Shown one piece after another: positions 52,455-64,000 of a stretch of 64,000 bases of DNA. The stretch's first letter is position 1. Every line of letters begins with the position of its first letter. This stretch comes from Streptomyces sp. NBC_01408 (GTDB taxonomy: Bacteria > Actinomycetota > Actinomycetes > Streptomycetales > Streptomycetaceae): contig NZ_JAPEPJ010000001.1 of the NCBI RefSeq assembly GCF_026340255.1, positions 1,481,001 to 1,545,000 of the forward strand, given 5' to 3'. Both the position numbers and the translations under genes were made by a program. The notes beneath the pieces were generated by a model. It did no database searches, had not been told where the DNA came from, and saw only the letters and a list, made by a program, of their open reading frames with translations.

Positions 52455-54245
52455 GTGGCTGACGTACCTGCCGATCTTGCCGCAGTGTGGCCAAGGGTGC
52501 TCGAAAAGCTCCTCGGGGAGGGACAGCCGGGCATCGAGCCCAAGGACAAGCAGTGGGTCGAGCGGTGTCAGCCCCTGGCCCTCGTCGCCGACACCGCGCT
52601 CCTGGCCGTCCCCAACGAATGGGGCAAGCGCGTCCTCGAGGGCCGTCTGGCCCCGCTGATCAGTGACGCCCTCAGCCGCGAGTGCGGCCGCCCGATCCGG
52701 ATCGCCATCACCGTGGACGACTCGGCCGGCGAGCCCGCGCCCCCGGCACCGTCCGCCCAGCAGCCGGGCGGGTACGAGCCCTACGGCGGCCAGCGCGGCG
52801 GCCACACCGGCCCCGGCGGCGGCCCGTCCGACGACCAGCTCCCCAGCGCCCGTCCCGCCTACCCGGACTACCAGCAGCCGCGCCCCGAGCCCGGCGCCTG
52901 GCCCCGCGGCGGCCAGCAGGACGACTACGGCTGGCAGCAGCCGCGCCTCGGCGGATTTCCCGAGCGCGACCCGTACGCCTCCCCGCAGCCGGGCTACCTC
53001 CAGCAGTCCGAGCCCTCCGGCTACGAGCAGAGCTCCTACGAACAGCAGAAGTACGAGCAGCAGAAGTACGAGCAGTCCCCGTACGAATCCCAGCAGCCCC
53101 ATCAGCCCCATCAGTCCCATCAGTACGAGCAGCCCGCGCCCCGCCCGGCCACCGGCCGGCCCTCCTCCGCGCCCGCCCCGTCCGGCGGTTCCACCTCGGG
53201 CCCGCTGGAGCCGACCGCCCGGCTGAACCCCAAGTACCTCTTCGACACCTTCGTCATCGGCGCCTCCAACCGCTTCGCGCACGCCGCCGCGGTGGCCGTC
53301 GCCGAGGCGCCCGCGAAGGCGTACAACCCCCTCTTCATCTATGGGGAGTCGGGCCTCGGCAAGACGCACCTGCTGCACGCCATCGGGCACTACGCGCGGA
53401 GCCTCTACCCCGGCACCCGCGTGCGGTACGTGAGCTCCGAGGAGTTCACCAACGAGTTCATCAACTCCATCCGCGACGGCAAGGGCGACGCGTTCCGCAA
53501 GCGCTACCGCGAGATGGACATCCTGCTCGTCGACGACATCCAGTTCCTCGCGAGCAAGGAGTCGACGCAGGAGGAGTTCTTCCACACCTTCAATACGCTC
53601 CACAACGCCAACAAGCAGATCGTGCTCTCCTCCGACCGGCCGCCCAAGCAGCTCGTCACCCTGGAGGACCGGCTCCGCAACCGCTTCGAGTGGGGCCTGA
53701 TCACCGACGTCCAGCCGCCCGAGCTGGAGACCCGCATCGCGATCCTGCGCAAGAAGGCGGTCCAGGAGCAGCTCAACGCCCCGCCGGAGGTACTGGAGTT
53801 CATCGCCTCCCGCATCTCGCGCAACATCCGCGAGCTGGAGGGGGCGCTGATCCGGGTCACGGCCTTCGCGAGCCTCAACCGGCAGCCGGTGGACCTGGGC
53901 CTGACCGAGGACGTGCTCAAGAACCTGATCCCGGGCGGCGAGGACAGCGCGCCCGAGATCACCGCCTCCGACATCATGGCGGCCACCGCGGACTACTTCG
54001 GGCTCACCGTGGACGACCTGTGCGGCTCCTCGCGCAGCCGGGTCCTGGTCACCGCCCGGCAGATCGCCATGTACCTGTGCCGGGAGCTCACCGACCTCTC
54101 CCTGCCCAAGATCGGGGCCCAGTTCGGCGGCCGCGACCACACCACCGTGATGCACGCGGACCGCAAGATCCGCGCCCTGATGGCCGAGCGCCGCTCCATC
54201 TACAACCAGGTCACGGAGCTCACCAACCGCATCAAGAACGCCTGA
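52455..54245 (+). CDS. dnaA: Chromosomal replication initiator DnaA
   Basis: A 596-residue DnaA. Domain I is the first 85 residues ([16 protein letters not shown]). Domain II is a very long, Gln/Pro/Tyr-rich linker of about 160 residues with tandem Tyr-Glu-Gln-Gln-Lys and Pro-His-Gln repeats, typical of Streptomyces. The AAA+ domain has Walker [12 protein letters not shown] (residue 298) and Walker [12 protein letters not shown] (357). Domain IV ends with the DNA-binding signature [15 protein letters not shown] (near 558). GTG 52455. Confidence 0.98.
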   Translation: MADVPADLAAVWPRVLEKLLGEGQPGIEPKDKQWVERCQPLALVADTALLAVPNEWGKRVLEGRLAPLISDALSRECGRPIRIAITVDDSAGEPAPPAPSAQQPGGYEPYGGQRGGHTGPGGGPSDDQLPSARPAYPDYQQPRPEPGAWPRGGQQDDYGWQQPRLGGFPERDPYASPQPGYLQQSEPSGYEQSSYEQQKYEQQKYEQSPYESQQPHQPHQSHQYEQPAPRPATGRPSSAPAPSGGSTSGPLEPTARLNPKYLFDTFVIGASNRFAHAAAVAVAEAPAKAYNPLFIYGESGLGKTHLLHAIGHYARSLYPGTRVRYVSSEEFTNEFINSIRDGKGDAFRKRYREMDILLVDDIQFLASKESTQEEFFHTFNTLHNANKQIVLSSDRPPKQLVTLEDRLRNRFEWGLITDVQPPELETRIAILRKKAVQEQLNAPPEVLEFIASRISRNIRELEGALIRVTAFASLNRQPVDLGLTEDVLKNLIPGGEDSAPEITASDIMAATADYFGLTVDDLCGSSRSRVLVTARQIAMYLCRELTDLSLPKIGAQFGGRDHTTVMHADRKIRALMAERRSIYNQVTELTNRIKNA

Positions 54246-54313
54246 GGCGGCCTCCGGTGGCTCCTGTGGAGCCGCTCCAGGACCCCGCCAGGGCACCCGT
54301 AAACCACTTTCAG

Positions 54314-54345
54314 AGGGCGCTCCCGGACTGCACCGGGGGCGCCCT
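54314..54345 (+). terminator. Terminator after dnaA
   Basis: AGGGCGCTCCCGG (54314-54326) pairs with CCGGGGGCGCCCT (54333-54345) with one G-T pair, then TCTTC. It is 69 bp after the dnaA stop and before the first DnaA box. Confidence 0.7.
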
Positions 54346-54396
54346 TCTTCATGCGCGCGCCCCTGACCTGTTCGAATACGCCCCCTGGAGAGCAAC

Positions 54397-54971
54397 TCAT
54401 CCACAGATTGGGGGACTTTCTTCCGTCCACACCCTGGGGACGGGCCCGGTCACCCACAATCTGTCCACAGGGCCGTGGGGTGAGGAACCATCAGACCAGG
54501 TCAGCCCCCTGTGGAATTGTGCACAACCGTTATCCACAGGCTGTGGACAGTTTTTTCATCCACAGACCCGTCCACCTCTTTGTCCACCGCTGACCCACAG
54601 GTTGCCGCATGCTGTGCACAGGATCCGACGAGTTCTCCACACCGTTGTCCACTGTTCGGCAACCGGAAGCCCCCTCTCACCGCCCCGAGTGAAAGCGGTC
54701 ACATGGATGTAGACGTTTGGCCTGTGGAGTACCGGGGAAAAGCTGGGGACGCACCTGTGGAGTACTGGGGGTCACCTGGGGACAGCCTGTGCAGAACTTT
54801 TTGTTCTCCACAGGAACACCGGGTTGTCCACCGGTGTCACCCACAGGGTCGGTGGATAAAAAACGCGGGTTGACCTGGGAAAACGGGGTTATCCACCGTA
54901 TCCACAGGCCCTACTACTACCCCCATAGAGAGTTAAGCCGGATTCGGTTTTCAAGCGGGTCCTGTGCACAA
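54397..54971. other. oriC: Chromosomal replication origin oriC
   Basis: In the 886-bp dnaA-dnaN gap there are about 20-25 DnaA-box-like nonamers on both strands, for example TCATCCACA (54397), CTGTCCACA (54461), TTATCCACA (54530), TGTGGACAG (54542), TCATCCACA (54556), TTGTCCACC (54580, 54824), TTCTCCACA (54633, 54804) and GTATCCACA (54898). They form two groups, 54397-54653 and 54723-54971, separated by about 70 bp with none. No long AT-rich unwinding element stands out; short A/T runs (TTTTTTCATCC near 54551, GATAAAAAACG near 54855) lie among the boxes. Position and content match Streptomyces oriC. Confidence 0.95.
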
Positions 54972-55131
54972 CTCGGCGGTCGGCCTCCCCGACACCTCGC
55001 TCCCGACTTGACCGCCAGCCGCACCGACTGTCGGCGCCGTACGTCAGACTGGTCCCCGGCATCGGTCGAGGCATCGACGAGCCGACGACGAAGGCCGGCA
55101 GACGAGCGAGCAACAGCAGGAGGCGGTTCCG

Positions 55132-56262
55132 GTGAAGATCCGGGTGGAGCGCGACGTACTCGCGGAGGCGGTGGCTTGGGCGGCCCGTAGCCTCCCGGCC
55201 CGGCCGCCGGTGCCCGTTCTCGCGGGCCTTCTGCTGAAGGCCGAGGAGGGCACGCTGAGCCTCTCCGGCTTCGACTACGAGGTCTCGGCCCGCGTCTCCG
55301 TCGAGGCGGACGTCGAGGAGGACGGCACCGTCCTGGTCTCCGGCCGGCTGCTCGCCGACATCTGCCGCGCCCTCCCCAACCGCCCGGTGGAGATTTCCAC
55401 AGACGGTGTACGGGCGACCGTGGTCTGCGGCTCCTCTCGGTTCACACTCCACACCCTGCCTGTGGAGGAGTACCCGGCGCTGCCCCAGATGCCGACCGCG
55501 ACCGGCACCGTGCCCGGTGAGGTCTTCGCCTCCGCCGCCGCCCAGGTCGCCATCGCCGCCGGCCGCGACGACACGCTGCCCGTGCTGACCGGTGTCCGCA
55601 TCGAGATCGAGGGCGACCGCGTCACCCTGGCCTCCACCGACCGCTACCGCTTCGCGGTCCGCGAGTTCCTGTGGAAGCCCGAGGACCCCGAGGCCTCCGC
55701 CGTGGCCCTGGTGCCCGCGAAGACCCTGCTGGACACCGCCAAGTCCCTGACCAGCGGTGACACCGTCACCCTGGCGCTCTCCGGCTCCGGCCAGGGCGAG
55801 GGCCTGATCGGTTTCGAGGGCGCGGGCCGCCGCACCACCACCCGCCTCCTCGAGGGCGACCTGCCGAAGTACCGCACGCTCTTCCCGACCGAGTTCAACT
55901 CCGTCGCCGTGATCGAGACCGCGCCCTTCGTCGAGGCCGTCAAGCGCGTGGCCCTCGTCGCCGAGCGGAACACGCCGGTCCGGCTGAGCTTCGAGCAGGG
56001 CGTGCTGATCCTGGAAGCCGGTTCCAGTGACGATGCACAGGCTGTGGAGCGTGTGGACGCGAAGCTGGAGGGCGACGACATCTCGATCGCCTTCAACCCG
56101 ACCTTCCTGCTGGACGGCCTGAGCGCGATCGACTCGCCCGCCGCACAGCTCAGCTTCACCACGTCCACCAAGCCGGCGCTGCTCAGCGGCCGCCCGGCGG
56201 TCGACGCGGAAGCGGACGAGGCCTACAAGTACCTGATCATGCCGGTACGCCTCTCCGGTTGA
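55132..56262 (+). CDS. dnaN: DNA polymerase III sliding clamp (beta)
   Basis: A 376-residue beta clamp. Three repeated clamp folds are visible, starting MKIRVERDVLAEAV, with family blocks TDRYRFAVRE and AIDSPAAQLSF. It encircles DNA and tethers the polymerase. GTG 55132 follows AGGAGG. It is directly downstream of oriC. Confidence 0.97.
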   Translation: MKIRVERDVLAEAVAWAARSLPARPPVPVLAGLLLKAEEGTLSLSGFDYEVSARVSVEADVEEDGTVLVSGRLLADICRALPNRPVEISTDGVRATVVCGSSRFTLHTLPVEEYPALPQMPTATGTVPGEVFASAAAQVAIAAGRDDTLPVLTGVRIEIEGDRVTLASTDRYRFAVREFLWKPEDPEASAVALVPAKTLLDTAKSLTSGDTVTLALSGSGQGEGLIGFEGAGRRTTTRLLEGDLPKYRTLFPTEFNSVAVIETAPFVEAVKRVALVAERNTPVRLSFEQGVLILEAGSSDDAQAVERVDAKLEGDDISIAFNPTFLLDGLSAIDSPAAQLSFTTSTKPALLSGRPAVDAEADEAYKYLIMPVRLSG

Positions 56263-56273
56263 TTCTTCGCAGG

Positions 56274-56309
56274 TCAGGCCCGGTTTCGCAGCTGCGAGAC
56301 CGGGCCTGA
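56274..56309 (+). terminator. Terminator after dnaN
   Basis: An 18-bp stem with one T-G pair (56274-56291 and 56292-56309) and almost no loop, 12 bp after the dnaN stop. Confidence 0.65.
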
Positions 56310-56450
56310 GCACGTTCGGCCGAAGAGGTGCCGGCATTCCGCGCCCCGTGGGGCCGTGCCGCACGGCCGGGCGTAGGCTCGGGGCCTGGGGTGTCCCCGG
56401 GAAGCACGGGACCCCGGCAAAGACGGCCACAACGCTTAAGGAACCACCTG

Positions 56451-57326
56451 ATGGAGCTTGGTCTCGTCGGTCTCGGCAAGATGGGCGGCAACATGCGCGA
56501 GCGCATCCGCCGCGCAGGCCACACCGTCATCGGATACGACCGCAACCCGGACCTTGCCGATGTCCACAGCCTGCGGGAACTTGTGGACAGCCTGCAGGCC
56601 CCCCGCGTCGTGTGGGTGATGGTCCCGGCAGGCGCGGCGACGCAGTCCACCGTCGACGAGCTCGCGGAGCTGCTCTCGATCGGCGACATCGTCGTCGACG
56701 GCGGCAACTCCCGCTGGACCGATGACGAGAAGCACGCGGCGGAGCTGGCCGCCAAGGGCATCGGCTTCGTCGACTGCGGTGTCTCCGGCGGCGTGTGGGG
56801 CCTCGAGAACGGCTACGCGCTCATGTACGGCGGCGCGAAGGACCACGTCGCACGGGTCCAGCCGGTCTTCGACGCCCTCAAGCCCGAGGGCGAGTTCGGC
56901 GCCGTTCACGCGGGCAAGGTCGGCGCGGGCCACTTCGCGAAGATGGTCCACAACGGCATCGAGTACGCCATGATGCAGGCCTACGCCGAGGGCTGGGAGC
57001 TCCTCGAGAAGGTGGACTCGGTCACCGACGTCCGCGAGGTCTTCCGCTCCTGGCAGGAGGGGACGGTCATCCGCTCCTGGCTGCTGGACCTGGCCGTGAA
57101 CGCCCTCGACGAGGACGAGCACCTGGAGCAGCTGCGCGGCTTCGCGCAGGACTCGGGCGAGGGCCGCTGGACGGTGGAGGCGGCGATCGACAACGCCGTG
57201 CCGCTGCCCGCGATCACCGCCTCGCTGTTCGCGCGGTTCGCCTCGCGCCAGGACGACTCCCCGCAGATGAAGATGATCGCCGCCCTGCGCAACCAGTTCG
57301 GCGGCCACGCGGTCGAGAAAGCGTAG
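56451..57326 (+). CDS. gnd: 6-phosphogluconate dehydrogenase (decarboxylating), short form
   Basis: A 291-residue 6PGDH. The NAD(P) site is GLVGLGKMGGNMRERIRRAGH near the N-terminus, followed by DGGNSRWTDDE, the substrate motif CGVSGGVWGLENGYALMYGG and the catalytic KMVHNGIEY with Lys. It is shorter than the 470-residue classical enzyme and matches the YqeC/GntZ-type. It converts 6-phosphogluconate to ribulose-5-phosphate. ATG 56451 after AAGGA. Confidence 0.94.
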   Translation: MELGLVGLGKMGGNMRERIRRAGHTVIGYDRNPDLADVHSLRELVDSLQAPRVVWVMVPAGAATQSTVDELAELLSIGDIVVDGGNSRWTDDEKHAAELAAKGIGFVDCGVSGGVWGLENGYALMYGGAKDHVARVQPVFDALKPEGEFGAVHAGKVGAGHFAKMVHNGIEYAMMQAYAEGWELLEKVDSVTDVREVFRSWQEGTVIRSWLLDLAVNALDEDEHLEQLRGFAQDSGEGRWTVEAAIDNAVPLPAITASLFARFASRQDDSPQMKMIAALRNQFGGHAVEKA

Positions 57327-57445
57327 TCGAGAAGAAACAGCAGCTCACCGGCCGTACCCGCAGCAGGAGCGGTACGGAGGAGCAGCGGCAGTACTGAAGC
57401 ACAGAAGCAGAGAAGAAGAAGGAAGCCGGGGGAGGTCGGCGCCGC

Positions 57446-58582
57446 ATGCACGTTTCGCATCTCTCGTTGGCCGACTTCCGCTCGTACGCCCGGGCCGAGG
57501 TTCCCCTCGACCCGGGCGTCACGGCTTTCGTGGGCCCCAACGGCCAGGGCAAGACCAACCTCGTCGAGGCCATCGGCTACCTGGCGACGCTGGGCAGCCA
57601 CCGGGTCTCCTCGGACGCCCCGCTCGTACGGATGGGCGCGGACCGGGCGATCATCCGCGCCGCCGTCACCCAGGGCGAGCGCCAGCAGCTGGTGGAGCTG
57701 GAGCTCAATCCGGGCCGGGCGAACCGGGCCCGGATCAACCGCTCCTCGCAGGTCCGGCCGAGGGACGTGCTGGGCATAGTCCGCACGGTCCTGTTCGCGC
57801 CGGAGGACCTGGCCCTGGTGAAGGGCGACCCGGGCGAGCGCCGCCGGTTCCTGGACGAGCTCGTCACGGCGCGCTCGCCCCGGATGGCGGCGGTCCGCTC
57901 CGATTACGAGCGGGTGCTCAAGCAGCGCAACACCCTGCTGAAGTCCGCGGCGATGGCCCGCAGGCACGGCGGCCGCTCCATGGACCTGTCCACCCTGGAC
58001 GTGTGGGACCAGCACCTCGCCCGCACGGGCGCGGAGCTGCTGGCGCAGCGCCTCGACCTGATCGCGACCCTGCTGCCGCTGGCGGACAAGGCCTACGAGC
58101 AGCTCGCGCCCGGCGGCGGCCCGCTGGGGCTCGCGTACCGCTCCTCGGCGGGCGAGCCGGTGGACAGCGGAGAGGCGCGCGGCCGCGAGGCGCTGTACGA
58201 GGTGCTGCTGGCGGCCCTGTCGGAGGTGCGCAAGCAGGAGATCGAGCGGGGCGTGACCCTGGTCGGCCCGCACCGCGACGACGTACTGCTGCGGCTGGGC
58301 GAGCTGCCGGCGAAGGGGTACGCGAGCCACGGCGAGTCCTGGTCGTACGCGCTGGCGCTGCGGCTGGCCTCGTACGAGCTGCTGCGCTCCGAGGGCAGCG
58401 AGCCGGTGCTGATCCTGGACGACGTGTTCGCGGAGCTGGACGCGCGGCGCCGGGAGCGGCTGGCGGAGCTGGTGGCACCGGGCGAGCAGGTCCTGGTGAC
58501 GGCGGCTGTCGACGACGATGTCCCGGGTGTGCTGGCGGGGGCGCGGTTCGGGGTGTCCGGTGGTGAGGTGACCCGGCTGTGA
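57446..58582 (+). CDS. recF: DNA repair protein RecF
   Basis: A 378-residue SMC-like ATPase. Walker A is [13 protein letters not shown] near residue 33, the signature motif lies in the coil-linked centre, and Walker B is [12 protein letters not shown] near the C-terminus. It loads RecA at gaps through RecFOR. The stop overlaps the dciA GTG by four bases. Confidence 0.96.
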   Translation: MHVSHLSLADFRSYARAEVPLDPGVTAFVGPNGQGKTNLVEAIGYLATLGSHRVSSDAPLVRMGADRAIIRAAVTQGERQQLVELELNPGRANRARINRSSQVRPRDVLGIVRTVLFAPEDLALVKGDPGERRRFLDELVTARSPRMAAVRSDYERVLKQRNTLLKSAAMARRHGGRSMDLSTLDVWDQHLARTGAELLAQRLDLIATLLPLADKAYEQLAPGGGPLGLAYRSSAGEPVDSGEARGREALYEVLLAALSEVRKQEIERGVTLVGPHRDDVLLRLGELPAKGYASHGESWSYALALRLASYELLRSEGSEPVLILDDVFAELDARRRERLAELVAPGEQVLVTAAVDDDVPGVLAGARFGVSGGEVTRL

Positions 58583-59103
58583 GCGATCAGGACAAGGAAC
58601 CGCGCAAGACCCCGGAGGTCTCCGGAGTGGACCTCGCGCGGCAGGCCCTCGCGGCGGCGCGGGAGCAGGCGCGGGCCCGCGGCAACGCGGCGGCCGGCCG
58701 CAAGCGCCAGCAGCCGGGGCTGCGCTCCGGCGCGCGTGCGGACGGCCGCGACCCCATGCCGCTGATGGCGGCCCTGGACCGGCTGCGCACCGAGCGCGGC
58801 TGGGAGATGCCGATGGCGGTGGCGGGCGTGATGGAGCGCTGGCCGGAGATCGTCGGCCCGGAGATCGCGGCGCACTGTGAACCGGAGCGGTACGAGGACC
58901 GTGAACTGGTCGTCCGGTGCGATTCCTCGGCGTGGGCCGCGCAGCTGAAGCTGCTCGCTCCACAGCTGGTCGCGCGGCTGAATGCGGATCTGGGCCAGGG
59001 CACGGTCCGGCTGATCAAGGTCCACGGACCGGGCGGCAAGCCCAAGCGGTACGGGCCCTGGCGGGCGCCGGGGAGCACGGGGCCGGGGGACACGTACGGC
59101 TGA
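58579..59103 (+). CDS. DciA-like DUF721 protein
   Basis: A 174-residue DUF721 protein. The core [21 protein letters not shown] and [17 protein letters not shown] is characteristic of the family, which in bacteria lacking DnaC includes DciA, the loader or partner of DnaB helicase. The N-terminal 60 residues are basic and Ala/Arg-rich. It overlaps recF by four bases (GTGA) and lies before gyrB, the conserved actinobacterial order. Confidence 0.9.
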   Translation: MSDQDKEPRKTPEVSGVDLARQALAAAREQARARGNAAAGRKRQQPGLRSGARADGRDPMPLMAALDRLRTERGWEMPMAVAGVMERWPEIVGPEIAAHCEPERYEDRELVVRCDSSAWAAQLKLLAPQLVARLNADLGQGTVRLIKVHGPGGKPKRYGPWRAPGSTGPGDTYG

Positions 59104-61588
<2,485 letters not shown>

Positions 61589-61629
61589 GTCGGTCCCTGC
61601 TGACCGCCTGAAAGGACTTCTGACCAGCA

Positions 61630-64000
<2,371 letters not shown>

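Noticed and set aside
52950..53150. Tandem repeats in DnaA as a mobile or CRISPR-like element
   Set aside because: The repeats are in-frame Tyr-Glu-Gln-Gln-Lys and Pro-His-Gln codons in the flexible domain II and have no spacers.

Overview
The window is a piece of the central chromosome of a Streptomyces-type actinomycete, spanning the replication origin. The DNA is very GC rich with strong G/C third-position bias. The gene order gyrA-gyrB-dciA-recF-gnd-dnaN-oriC-dnaA-rpmH-rnpA-yidD-yidC-jag-rsmG-parAB, the sporulation genes ssgA/ssgR, and a TTGTCCACA-type DnaA-box origin are hallmarks of the genus. No rRNA, tRNA, insertion sequence, prophage or CRISPR array was found. Almost every gene belongs to the conserved core.

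Layout. 1-13.7 kb: the tail of a LacI-type regulator, a metallophosphoesterase, a two-TM protein, thiC with a TPP riboswitch, a YibE/F membrane protein, ssgA and ssgR, small membrane and cupin proteins, ptpA with a PLP enzyme, a LysR regulator, a NUDIX enzyme and a globin-reductase. 13.7-18.6 kb: HAD hydrolase, two acetyltransferases, a winged-helix protein and a serine hydrolase. 18.6-23.8 kb: dnaB, a MATE exporter and the rpsF-ssb-rpsR-rplI operon. 24-31 kb: envelope genes (femX, an alanine-racemase-like protein, a GT87-like glycosyltransferase, a class A PBP). 31-34.2 kb: a PadR repressor with inositol-phosphate synthase, then an MFS transporter. 34.3-45.5 kb: pcnA, a DUF6049 exported protein, murJ, a pseudokinase, sigM with its anti-sigma factor, trxB-trxA. 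45.6-52.1 kb: a GNAT protein, parAB, rsmG, jag, yidC, yidD, rnpA, rpmH. 52.4-64 kb: dnaA, oriC, dnaN, gnd, recF, dciA, gyrB and the first 790 codons of gyrA.

How the parts work together. The main non-coding theme is chromosome replication and segregation. Thirteen perfect copies of the 14-bp ParB site parS lie between 2.8 and 48.7 kb, all on the rpmH side of oriC within this window. Pairs of parS sit at three of the convergent gene junctions, built into long perfect inverted repeats that probably also end transcription. Three single sites lie inside genes, always in the reading frame giving Val-Ser-Arg-Glu-Thr, and one site supplies the stop codon of a transporter gene. DnaA boxes fill the origin and also cluster upstream of dnaB, parA and dnaA, which hints at shared DnaA control. 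A second theme is envelope growth: murJ, its pseudokinase partner, a class A PBP, femX and ssgA all lie near the origin. Legible regulatory sites include a SigR-type promoter for trxBA, a PadR-type operator and a TPP riboswitch.
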